This document shows, one piece after another, positions 11,397 to 22,623 of a DNA stretch of 64,000 bases. The DNA is from Punica granatum (lineage: Eukaryota; Streptophyta; Magnoliopsida; Myrtales; Lythraceae): contig NC_045132.1 of the NCBI RefSeq assembly GCF_007655135.1, positions 7,564,001-7,628,000 on the forward strand. Direction: 5' to 3'. The position numbers and the translations under genes are program-made. The first letter of the stretch is position 1. Every line of letters begins with the position of its first letter. Under the pieces are notes generated by a model that was given only the letters and a program-made list of their open reading frames with translations, ran no database searches and was not told the origin of the DNA.

Positions 11397-12716
11397 GTTA
11401 TCAATAAGAAAAGTCCAACTCACATCCAGTGTTAAGTGTTGCAAGCAGGGGCGGCGTTTATCAGGGAAGTCACTTTGTGGAGAGTTTGCATGTCACCAAC
11501 TGATTTTAATGACAAGTACAGATGCTTCAAACCGCTTAAGTCAGGAAGACGAGGCAACCAATGCGGTCCCTGCAAAAATAATATGCGGCCGGAAACATCC
11601 TCAATTAATTAGTTAAGAGCAAATTAACAAAAGAGACTCTCTTAATTGAACTTGCAATATTGTTTGGGGACCTAACCGTATCCCAAAAGCGTATGTCCAG
11701 GCGAAGGGATTGGAGCTGGGAAATGTAGCGAAACAGGGGGTGGGAAAGAAGATCGAAACCCTCGTGGAATCCACTGATGAGCATATCAACAAGCCGTGGT
11801 GCATGCTCGACGTGCAACATCTTCCCCCCCTCGCCATGCGAGTATTTGAACGAAACCAGGTCAGGAGTAGGGGCTGATATCATGATCGAGCTCACGGGAG
11901 AATGGTACTCCGATATATCTATGTATTTCAATCTGGACATGGGACCAGTGACATTGACCTGCAATTGCAAGTCTTTGTTTGCAGATCTCACATGTTGAAG
12001 GTGAAGTCTCTCGAGGAACTCACACTCCAGCAAGAGATGATCCAGAGAATCAGTAGTTATGTATACGTCCTTAAGGGAGAGGGATTTTAGTAATCTAAGG
12101 TTGGGAAATAGATGGGGCTGCATCGAGGGGAATGTGTACCGGTTTTTGTCCAATGATGCTCCCTGACAGCAGTCAAGCTCAAGCACCTGCACTCCCTTCC
12201 CTAGGGCGAAGTTAAGCCAGGAGTCGATTTTGTGTGAGAAGGTATCGTCCAGGCAAAAGCGAACACAGAAGCGACTTAGAGCAGCCGAACCCCTGTAAGT
12301 GCCGATGACTCGGTCCACCCACTCGACATACTTGGAGGCCACTCTGCCGCCTATCTTTTTTCCTTTTTCGATAGTATGAGTCCGTGCAACCTTTCTAGAG
12401 GCGTCCAAATCCAAGCTTGGAACGTACAACCAGAGAAACCTCCATCTACGTGCCAGGATACTAGTTCTTGCTGCTTCTTCCGTTGGTAAGAGCGACAGGA
12501 TATTGTAAATAAGGATGTCATCGGGCAGAAGGCTCAACCCATCCTTTCACAGAAATTATAAGCTTGATTATATTCATAATCACAAGACTATATATCGGAT
12601 TATCAACAACTATATCAATAACTTTCAACTGAAGGAAAAGAAAGTTATATCTCCCGGCGAACTAGCTAACAAACCGATCAACATACCGGTAAGACTTCCG
12701 AACACTGAGCCAGCAT
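10712..12716 (-). CDS. F-box/LRR/FBD protein gene, four predicted exons, frame break in exon 3
   Basis: It belongs to the plant F-box/FBD/LRR family, substrate receptors of SCF ubiquitin ligases. Exon 2 (12543-11629) has the F-box at its start (SLLPDDILIYNILSLLPTEE, ARRWRFLW) and then leucine-rich repeats. Exon 4 (11068-10712) carries the FBD domain (HQNLRVIEFVRFTG, LIRVVVSLEKLTVD) and stops at 10712-10714. My exon 1 is 12716-12687 (ATG at 12714-12716, donor GTATGT, acceptor AAAG), in phase with exon 2, which has no in-frame ATG of its own and a TGA just upstream. Exon 3 is 11569-11424 (acceptor TTTTTGCAG, donor GTGAGT). It encodes the LRR-to-FBD link, but its 146 bp lack one base for an open frame. 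The change is near 11440-11450 and gives an immediate TAA. An intact frame would give about 482 residues, normal for the family. It is either a recent pseudogene or a sequencing error. The exon 2 donor is the least certain junction. Confidence 0.7.
11362..11394. repeat. (TA)n microsatellite in F-box intron 3
   Basis: About 16 TA dinucleotides lie in the intron between predicted exons 3 and 4 of the F-box/FBD gene. Confidence 0.9.
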
Positions 12717-13900
12717 AACCCTTTTCCTTTTCCTTTTCGGTGTGAACCCTACCCTTTTTCTTTTTGCCATTATAAGATCAAAATCTTTTGCGGTGAAACT
12801 CGCCCGTCCCCTATGGCTATTGAAACCAAGCAGCCAATTCCATGACAAAAGTCATTGTGGAGGAAAAACAGAACCCATATCAATTTTATTTCACACAAAA
12901 GGAAAATACAGAAATATATATTCGGATTAAAAAAAAAAGGCAAACTTAAAGGAAAACCCGAGGGAGAAGAGAACTACGTTCTCCAGTCGAAGGATTAGAT
13001 GAATTGCAGTGCTTGGCAGCCCGTGAAACTCTTTAGATCCTAAAGCCATAAAAAACTCTGCCACCGGAAAAAAGAACCCTAAAAAACTGTCTCTCTCTTT
13101 GTATAAATAGATATATGTGTGTGGATATATTAACAGGGATACGGTATCTTTGAAATCGATATATTATTGGATCGAAATTTAAATTGGATTTTCTGTTCGG
13201 ATTGGGAAATCATCTACAAATAAATTTTCAAAAAATGGGGGCAAAAAAACCAGAAATCTCCGCCCCCTTACGTCTTGGGTAAGCCCGCCTATCTTAGTCA
13301 GCTTTGTTCTTTCATAAATTAATTCATTCAAGGAACGCTTCTGTTTTAATTTGTTATTTTAAATTAAATTTAACCAAAATTAGATATAGAAGTAAATATT
13401 ATTTAGATACTCGTGTTCAAACCCATGCATTGAACGAGTTTGTGTTCTTATATTTATTTTTTTATACAAATAATAATTATCAATGTTTAAGATATTTTTC
13501 AATAGAGTTACATGAATACTTTTAAATAGTTCAATTATAATTTTACAGTCAACGGTCTTATTATGTCAAGTGAATTTATTAATTTTATTTCCCAATTTTA
13601 GTTTGTGTTATATATAATTATATTATTTTATATATTTTTACTCTTTTATATTATTTTTGAATTTATGGAATCTTCCTTCGGAATAAAGATTGTTATTATT
13701 CTATATAATATTATTCTTTTCAATTTGTATAATCTTCCTTCGTGGATAAGGATTGTTACTGTTCTATATAATGAGACATTATATATATATATATATGTAT
13801 GTATATTAACTCTATTTTGTATATATTTTTATATATATCTTATTATTTTAGAATTTATTAAAAAGTAATCATTTATATGATTCAAGATTCTTATTTTTAA
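12717..13900. other. Intergenic, upstream of the F-box gene
   Basis: It holds a CCTTTTCCTTTTCC pyrimidine run near 12720-12736 that would lie in the 5' region of the minus-strand F-box gene. The rest is AT-rich sequence with TA runs near 13780-13800. No other gene was seen. Confidence 0.5.
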
Positions 13901-13904
13901 CACA

Positions 13905-15385
13905 TTAAATTTTACTTTTCAATATGCTCGTACATATATATGTTTAGTTTTTATGATAAATTATATATATGCTTCATTAATTTTAGTAAGGATATTAAAA
14001 TTTTTATATCAATTCTTATAAGTTAGGTTCAATTTTATTAATGTTACGTTAATTTAATTGCTTATATACATTTATCACTTATTTATAATTAAGAAATTAC
14101 AAAAAAAAAATTCACTTGTTGTATTTAGTAAGAGATTTAGGTAAATTTAATTGCATTTTTTAAATATTTTAATTATTATTCTTTGTTTTGTAGTTTTTTT
14201 TCCATACTCTTTAAATTTACTTTTAATTATTATATAGCAAGTAGGAGATTTATATATATTAATTGAATTTATTAAAAAAATTAGTAATTATCTTTGTTTT
14301 TTAATTTTCTTTTTCTATATTTAGTAAATTTTCTTTTAAGTATTTATTATGCACCCAATCTCATTTATTGACATGTTAAATTTTACTTTTCAATATGCTC
14401 GTATATATATATGTTTAGTTTTTGTGATAAATTATATATATACTTCATTAATTTGCAAAAGAATATCAAAATTTTTATAACAATTTCGATAAGGTAGGTT
14501 CAATTTTATTATTGTCACGTTATTGTAATTGTTAATATCCATTTATCACTTATATATAATTAAGAAATTACAAAAATAATTTTATCTTAATTGAGTAAGA
14601 GATTTAGATACATTTAATTGCATTTATAAAATATTTTCTATTATTATTCTTTGTTTTCTATTTTTTCCATATTATTTTTATTATTACATAGTGAGTAGCA
14701 TATTTGGATACATTAATTGCATTTACTAAAAATTTTTAATTATTACCTTTGTTTTTTTTTATTTTTTTCATATTTTTTAAAAATTTTCCATGATTCTTAT
14801 TTTTAATACGTTAAATTTTACTTTTTCGATATGCTCGTACATATATATGTTTAGTTTTTTTGTGATAAGTTACATGTATACTTTATTAATTTTTGTAAGA
14901 ATATTAAAATTTTTATATCAATTGTGTTTACCATTTATATAATTAAGAAATTACAAAAGAAAATTGCTCTTAATTGTATTTAGTAAGAGATTTAGGTATA
15001 TTTAATTGTATTAATTAAATATTCTTAATTATTATTCTTTATTTTAAATCTTTTTTCCATATTCTTTTAATTTTGTTTTAATTATTATATAGTGAGTAGG
15101 AGATTTAGATACATTAATTGCATTTATTAAAAATTATAATCGTTATCTTTGTTTTTTAATTTTCTTTTTCCATATTTTTTAGATTTTCTTTTAAGCATTT
15201 AGTATGCACCCAATCTCATTTAATTATTATTCTTTATTTTTAAATCTTTTTTCCATATTCTTTTAATTTTGTTTTAATTATTATAGAGTGAGTAAGAGAT
15301 TTAGATACATTAATTGCATTTGTTAAAAATTTATAATTGTTATCTTTATTTTTTAATTTTCTTTTTCCATATTTTTTGGAGGAGC
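13905..15385 (+). repeat. Degenerate AT-rich tandem repeat
   Basis: A segment beginning TTAAATTTTACTTTT, followed by ATATGCTCGTA and ATATATGTTTAGTTTTT, starts at 13905, 14376 and 14811, so the spacing is about 435-470 bp. A GCACCCAATCTCATTTA phrase occurs at about 14351 and 15206. The last part has a shorter period: the TTAATTATTATTCTTTATTTT block at about 15017 recurs at about 15218. Copies differ by indels. Confidence 0.85.
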
Positions 15386-16840
15386 CGCCAAATGATAAAA
15401 AGATTATTTAATATTTTCTCCCTAACTTAAATATACATTATATTACGTGCAAGATATGATTTTTTTTACCTAGAAAAATTAAGCATAATTACATGCAACT
15501 AATCAAGATTTGATAATTTAACTATAATATTTAATGATTACACCCTCAATGTTTATTTTCCAGCTTTTAAACGCACACGTTACTGCCAAAAGAACAAAGT
15601 ACCCACATATATTGAACATGTAATAAATCGAAGAGAAATTGCTAAACTATTGAATTCATCGGGACTAGCACGAGGAATTAATCTACAATCTATTCGGCAG
15701 AAGAAATTTCTGACTATAAATAGTCACAAATCCATTCAAAATGAGATATTATTAATTTATTATGTATTTTAACCTTGTTAAAAAAGTTTTCATCTACAAC
15801 GCACATGTAAATTCACTAATTTATATAAATCTACAATTAGCGACAATATTTCCTTCGAGATTATTGGAATGAGTCCGGGACTTCCTCACAATGGCAGCCA
15901 TGTAAATAAATGCTGAGATAGGACAATATATTTCTATGAGGTATTCGGCAGGTAGGAGGATCTACTTTTTCAGAGGAGATGTTATTTCCGATCTACAATT
16001 AGGTCTCTTCATTTGGTTCAAACCGAATCGAATCGGGCCAAACCAATATTTTTTTGACACATTTTATTAAAAAAACGAAGCAAAACGAAGTAGCATGGAA
16101 CTGAATCAAATCGAACAGCAATATTCCGATTTGATCGGACAATTTTGGTTTCACCTAAGTTATTTTACTAGATATTATATTTTAAAGTTTTACAGGGCTG
16201 TCATGGGTTTACCCAACCTAGGGCTCGCGAACATTAGTTTGGGTCTTACGAGGCTCGAGCAAGCTTGACCATGGGCTTGTGCAAGCACACTGTAGTCAGC
16301 CTCAGTTCCGGCGTGTCCACTTATTTTTTTTTTAGACAAACAAAAATTTCAAAAAGAAAAAAAGAAAAAGCCCCTTGCCGAGCTTGGCTATTGACGACTA
16401 CACCCCTAGGATGAAGTTGCTTGCGAGCATTAAAGGCGTCGACGACCTCATCTAAGGGCTGGAGATCGCTGGCAAGGCCTCCAATCCCGAAATGCGTCCC
16501 GGATTCAAATAAATCTCGAGCGCAATTTCGAGGGTGAGGCCACGCCGAATGCCCCCCGACACTCGGATGAGGTTGCTGGTATTAAGAGTTGGTTGGTGAC
16601 CTCATCCTAGAATGTGGGGCCGCCAGCAAGCCCATGGTATGTTTGGGATTGATTTAACCAAAATAAAATATTTAGGAATCGATAACAAAAATCACAAACT
16701 TTTGATTTTTGCCATAATTTTACCAACTGTAAAAGTATCTTTGTTTAAATTGAGCCAGGATTGAATCCTTAGAACACCAAAACTGCAAATTGGCGATTGA
16801 AGAACTCAAAACGCAAAAACTGGCCCACAATATTAACTCA
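15386..16840. other. Intergenic with GC-rich relic
   Basis: AT-rich sequence runs to about 16190. From 16190 to 16640 a GC-richer stretch contains phrases such as GAGGTTGCTGG and GACCTCATCC. Similar composition recurs at 17510-17720, 37770-38000 and 39980-40130, suggesting shared repeat interiors. No gene was recognised. Confidence 0.45.
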
Positions 16841-16841
16841 G

Positions 16842-16992
16842 GGTGGAAAGTGAATGGGCAAATGTACACTTTAGATTCTTCGCGTTTCACTGAATGTTAT
16901 GACAATTGTTTGATTTGGTCCTTTGTAAATCAAATTATTTCTAGGGGTGGAAAGTGAATTGGCAAGTGTACACTTTAGATCCTTCGCATTTC
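16842..16992 (+). repeat. Short local direct duplication
   Basis: GGGTGGAAAGTGAAT followed by TGTACACTTTAGAT and CTTCGC occurs at about 16842 and again at about 16945. A shorter CACTTTAGATCCTTCGCATT is repeated at about 16970 and 16994. Confidence 0.8.
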
Positions 16993-17134
16993 ACACTTTA
17001 GATCCTTCGCATTTTCTTCCTTTTCAGCTTGAGAGAAAGAGAGAGGACGTAGTGGAAAAAGTGGGGGCTATTGGGTAGTTAAAGGATGATGTATTGTACC
17101 TCCATTCAACTTGTTTGAACAAATCATTTTTCAG

Positions 17135-17310
17135 TGTTCACCCCGGTATTCATAAATCAAATTGGCCTCCGACTAATTCAATTAAGCCGGGTAGTCCAGC
17201 TAAGGGATAAAGCTCTCTCAGCGTAAATTTTTTTTATTCACAAGATTCGAACTCAAGACCTACTTAAGGAGAATAAGCGTCGAATCGCTTAAATTAACTC
17301 GCGTTGGTTA
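17135..17310 (-). mobile_element. tRNA-derived SINE copy C
   Basis: It is the same family as the copies near 40583 and 43521. On the minus strand it has a degenerate A-box region (GCGATTCGACGC) and a B-box-like GAGTTCGAATC. It lacks coding capacity. It lies in copy 1 of the tandem duplication. Confidence 0.7.
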
Positions 17311-18909
17311 TTTGACCAAATCGTTATTGAGACATAAATTTTGAATTTCTCTTTTTAAGGCCATAAATTTATTTTACTAAATACGGTTCATATTATATAA
17401 AATTCTTGTTTTAAACATTTTCTTTATTTTAAAAAATAAGAAAAAAGAAGCTAAAAAATGTGAATAGATAGAAGAATTAAAGGGAAGAAGGGGCGGTTAA
17501 GGCATCATCGGCCACCACCGCCCCAAATGATGTCACCAAAGGACGTCGAATAGCTCACGTCTGGTGTGTCCAGAGGCAATCCATTGAGGATAGAAATGAT
17601 ATGATAAAAGATAATCATATTCATAGATAACCGCATTTCTTTTTAAACTGTGTAATCACATCAAATGGTTATGGGATAGTGATGGTTGGAGTTAGTGACC
17701 ACCACCCGTAGCAACGTTGCCGAAGGCCTTTCTTCTCTCTCATTGTCAGCTTTCTCTTTTCTTTAAATTTTATTGATTTTTCAATTTTTTAAAATTCTAA
17801 AATTTTTTAAAAAAATTAAAAGTAAGAAATAACTTACACGAACATTTTATGTAACACGGTAGCCTTACTATGTAAGATAGTAAATTCATGATCTTAAGAA
17901 AAAATTTCAAAAGTTATGGTTAAATAATTATATTTCTCAAAATTTAATGGTTGGTCAAAGAAATCAAATGGGATTAAGTGTATATTTTTTATACAATTGG
18001 GGTTATGTGCATTTGTCCAAACTTCAAGGGAGATGAGTACATTTATCAAGTTATTTATATTTAGAAATGTATGTGTGGTAGAAATTAAAAAAAATCCAAA
18101 ATTTCTTATTTGTTTTAATTTTTAAAATTTCAAAATTGTTTCTATTGCAAATTGTCCTCTTTTTATTTTTTACTCAAAATTTTTTCCAATTTTTTTTTCG
18201 AATTGGATTAATTTAAGCCATTGAGCTTTCAGATATCAGAGTACGTATAGAAAAATATTTTTCAAAATTTTTTATTTGTTTATTTTCAAATTTTTTTTTA
18301 TTTATTTGAAATTAATATAATTGTATTCTAAGATTGCCATGTATGCAGGGTAGGAAATTATTTAATGCATTAGCAATATTGGACAGTTTGATTAACATGA
18401 AATGTTTACCATAACATAAAGGACGAAATTGAACCTCAAATATTAATTTAGTGTACTCTCACAATTTTTTTCCTTTTGTGCAACAAGTGCTTTCCACACA
18501 AGCGTATTGGACTCACGAAGTTCTTCCGTTCGTGCCCTTGAGATGGTGCTGAACCGACTCTTCGATTCTCCTCATTAAGATAAACTTGGACATTTTTCCA
18601 ATTATTTTCAAATTTTCATAATATATTTAAAATTTAATTATATATTTCGAAGAGACTTTTATAAACTATTTAGAGATAAAAAGTAGTGTAACTACTCCCA
18701 GTGTTTTTTATTTATTTCTAATATTTTGTGTTATAAAATTAGTGATATCAATAATATAAACAAACATAAGAAAATGTGTGTGTAATGCGCGGGTTACATC
18801 TATATTACAAATGGGAGAAGGAAGGTAGCTGGTGCAACTTTGCTTCTCCCAAAATGCTCTGAAAAAATAATTGAAATAGTTGAGAACCATTAGATGATGG
18901 GAAGTTAGA

Positions 18910-19032
18910 GGATAATCTTTGTTTGGAAATGGAGTGGAGTTAATTATATTTATTTAAGATTGTAATGATTGTGTTATTGAATTATAGGAAAAAATGAAAA
19001 AAAAAAGAAAGTAGTGAGTAATTGAGAGAAAG
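18910..19032 (+). mobile_element. Truncated left half of a TGTTTGG-type MITE
   Basis: It begins GGATAATCTTTGTTTGG and matches the left part of the MITE at 20901. It ends at the duplication junction TTGAGAGAAAG, after which sequence from the start of the unit resumes. Its right half is missing because the duplication breakpoint fell inside the MITE. Confidence 0.75.
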
Positions 19033-19127
19033 AGAGAGGACGTAGTGGAAAAAGTGGGGGCTATTGGGTAGTTAAAGGATGATGTATTGTACCTCCATTC
19101 AACTTGTTTGAACAAATCATTTTTCAG

Positions 19128-19303
19128 TGTTCACCCTGGTACCTATAAATCAAATTGGCCTCCGACTAATTCAATTAAGCCGGGTAGTCCAGCTAAGGGA
19201 TAAAGCTCTCTCAGCGTAAATTTTTTTTATTCACAAGATTCGAACTCAAGACCTACTTAAGGAGAATAAGCGTCGAATCGCTTAAATTAACTCGCGTTGG
19301 TTA
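19128..19303 (-). mobile_element. tRNA-derived SINE copy D (duplicate of C)
   Basis: It is the counterpart of the SINE at 17135, offset by 1993 bp and almost unchanged. It arose by the segmental duplication, not by retroposition. Confidence 0.75.
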
Positions 19304-20900
19304 TTTGACCAAATCGTTATTGAGACATAAATTTTGAATTTCTTTTTTTAAGGCCATAAATTTATTTTACTAAATACGGTTCATATTATATAAAATTCTT
19401 GTTTTAAACATTTTCTTTATTTTAAAAAATAAGAAAAAAGAAGCTAAAAAATGTGAATAGATAGAAGAATTAAAGGGAAGAAGGGGCGGTTAAGGCATCA
19501 TCGGCCACCACCGCCCTAAATGATGTCACCAAAGGACGTCGAATAGCTCACGTCTGGTGTGTCCAGAGGCAATCCATTGAGGATAGAAATGATATGATAA
19601 AAGATAATCATATCCATAGATAACCGTATTTCTTTTTGAACTGTGTAATCACATCAAATGGTTATGGGATAGTGATGGTTGGAGTTAGTGACCACCACCC
19701 GTAGCAACGTTGCCGAAGGCCTTTCTTCTCTCTTATTGTTAGCTTTCTCTTTTCTTTAAATTTTATTGATTTTTCAATTTTTTAAAATTCTAAAATTTTT
19801 TTTAAAAATTAAAAGTAAGAAATAACTTACACGAACATTTTATGTAACACGGTAGCCTTACTATGTAAGATAGTAAATTCATGATCTTAAGAAAAAATTT
19901 CAAAAGTTATGGTTAAATAATTATATTTCTCAAAATTTAATGGTTGGTCAAAGAAATCAAATGGGATTAAGTGTATATTTTTTATACAATTGGGGTTATG
20001 TGCATTTGTCCAAACTTCAAGGGAGATGAGTACATTTATCAAGTTATTTATATTTAGAAATGTATGTGTGGTAGAAATTAAAAAAATCCAAAATTTCTTA
20101 TTTGTTTTAATTTTTAAAATTCCAAAATTGTTTCTATTGCAAATTGTCCTCTTTTTTATTTTTTACTCAAAATTTTTTCCAATTTTTTTTTCGAATTGGA
20201 TTAATTTAAGCCATTGAGCTTTCAGATATCAGAGTACGTATAGAAAAATATTTTTCAAAATTTTTTATTTGTTTATTTTCAAATTTTTTTTATTTATTTG
20301 AAATTAATATAATTGTATTCTAAGATTGCCATGTATGCAGGGTAGGAAATTATTTAATGCATTAGCAATATTGGACAGTTTGATTAACATGAAATGTTTA
20401 CCATAACATAAAGGACGAAATTGAACCTCAAATATTAATTTAGTGTACTCTCACGATTTTTTCCTTTTGTGCAACAAGTGCTTTCCACACAAGCGTATTG
20501 GACTCACGAAGTTCTTCCGTTCGTGCCCCTGAGATGGTGTTGAACTGACTCTTCGATTCTCCTCATTAAGATAAACTTGGACATTTTTTCAATTATTTTC
20601 AAATTTATATAATATATTTAAAATTTTATTATATATTTCGAAGAGACTTTTATAAACTATTTAGAGATAAAAAGTAGTGTAACTACTCCCAGTGTTTTTT
20701 ATTTATTTCTAATATTTTGTGTTATAAAATTAGTGATATCAATAATATAAACAAACATAAGAAAATGTGTGCGTAACGCGCGAGTTACATCTATATTACA
20801 AATGGGAGAAGGAAGGTAGCTGGTGCAACTTTGCTTCTCCCAAAATGCTCTGAAAAAATAATTGAAATAGTTGAGAACCATTAGATGATGGGAAGTTAGA

Positions 20901-22623
20901 GGATAATCTTTGTTTGGAAATGGAGTGAAGTTAAACTCGACTCCATTCTAACTATAAATAATTATATTTATTTAAGATTGTAATGATTGTGTTATTGAAT
21001 TATAGGAAAAAATGAAAAAAAAAAGTAATGAGTAATTGAGAGAAAGTAAAGGTAAATTACTTCGGTGGTACAAATTATTTTTTAAAAATGTAACACTTTA
21101 GTACAAAAAAAAATTTTCGTTACAATTTGGTACATAGCTTTTCAAAATTGTTTTGATTAGGTACATTCTGTCAATTTTTAACTAATACCGTTAGAAAATA
21201 ATGACGAGGCCAAATAAAATAAAACAAAAACAATGATAAAATTATTAAAATAATAATAAATGATAAAAATGCAAAAGAAAAGCACTCTCTCAAACTCTTT
21301 GTTCTATCTCCCCTCATCTCTCTCACAGTTCTCTCTCTCTCCGTGTCTTGTCTCTCCGCAGCTTTTCCAGCCGAATCGTGGGGGGCACCAGTGACCCTAC
21401 CACCGACCAAGGGTCGCCGGCGGGGTCTAAGCCCCCTGGCGACTTTAGTCCGAGCAAGTAGCCGACTAGTTCCTTCTCAAACTAGAATCCTTGAGATTGC
21501 CAGCTCAATGTCCTCCGGTTGGAATCGTAGGGTGAAGAATTTCATCTGTGTGAGCTCTGTCTCCTCTGTTTTCTCTACATCGTGAAAAGACACTGATTTG
21601 GACTTCCTGAACATGAAGATTCAAAATTTGGGGGTGGATTTCAACGAGAATATGAGGGACTGGGGCATGGAAAAGGTGGATTCGATGGGGAGGATCTTCC
21701 TCTTGGACTGTCAGAATTGATTGAATTTTCTCGCTGCTCTGTTTTCCTTGAACGGCGTCGGAGCTCGCAACTGCAGGACCTTTGGGTTTGTGTTTGTATT
21801 GCTTTTATCATTGGGGTCAAAATTAGGAACAATGACCTCTGACTCTTTTCTCCTAATATCATCGGGCCTTTCGCTTGAGAAAGAGGTGTTAGGTCGGGGA
21901 ACTAAGAGCTTCCATGGCAGGCTGAGGAGCGAGAGAAAGGATGAGTGTGGTTTATGAAAGGATTATGCGGGAGAGCTTTTAAGAGGGAATGATGAAGAGG
22001 GAAGATAGAAATAGGTAATGACTTGCCAAAAGAAAGATAGATTGGTGCTTTTGCTCGTCGACTCCAAGTCAACTACAGCTGCCGACGATCTGGGGGGAAG
22101 AGAGAGACAGTTGAGAGAGAGAGATATGGGAGAGAAGGTGGAGAGAGAGACAGTCCTGGAGAGAGGGAATAAAGAGGATAGAGGGAGAGAGTTTTTCATT
22201 TTAATTTATTTGTTTTAATTTAAAAATAATTTTTTTTATTTTAGTATTTGTGCAACATAGTGACACATCATTTGCCATGTCATTATTTGCTAATGTGTTA
22301 GTTTGAAAGTGACGGAAGGTACCTGATTGAAACAATTTTGGAAATTTATGTATCAAATTGTAGAAAAAAATTCTTTCTATACCCTAATGTTATATTTCTG
22401 AAACTTTTTGTACTACCGGAGTAATTTACCCGAGAAACTAATTATTATATTGTTAACTTGTGGAAAAATTAATAAATAGTTAAGAGAATTTAATATTAAA
22501 AATTGAATTGAATAGTTAAAAAAATGAAAAAGAATGAAAAAGTAATAATTGTATTGTTAAATTGAAGACAAATAGAGTTAAGTAGAGTAGAGTTAAAAAA
22601 AAACTCCAAAACCAAACATGTCC
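20901..22623 (+). mobile_element. TGTTTGG-type MITE split by a Mutator-like element
   Basis: The left part is 20901-21048 and the right part 22432-22623. The ends form an imperfect inverted repeat: GGATAATCTTTGTTTGG on the left, CCAAACATGTCC on the right. The interior matches the reverse complement of the MITE at 54663 on both sides of the insertion (for example ATTGAATTGAATAGTTAAAA). That identifies one family. No protein is encoded. Confidence 0.75.
21049..22431. mobile_element. Non-autonomous Mutator-like foldback element
   Basis: Terminal inverted repeats of about 140 bp start GGTAAATTACTTCGGTGGTAC on the left, with the complement GTACTACCGGAGTAATTTACC on the right. The arms are about 21049-21195 and 22290-22431. 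Flanking 9-mers GAGAAAGTA (21040-21048) and GAGAAACTA (22432-22440) fit a Mutator-length target duplication with one mismatch. The interior (about 21270-22200) is unlike the arms, CT/GA-rich and GC-richer, with no transposase. Confidence 0.8.

Larger units (their letters stand above)
17029..21046 (+). repeat. Near-identical 2.0-kb tandem segmental duplication
   Basis: Copy 1 begins at 17029 and copy 2 at 19022. Each begins, and the second also ends, at the 11-mer TTGAGAGAAAG (17029, 19022, 21036). The units are 1993 and 2014 bp. Line-by-line comparison shows only scattered substitutions and small indels. Copy 2 keeps about 27 bp near 20936-20962 that copy 1 lacks. The unit contains a SINE copy, a GC-rich relic, AT-rich sequence and the left half of a MITE. 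No gene is duplicated. Confidence 0.95.
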
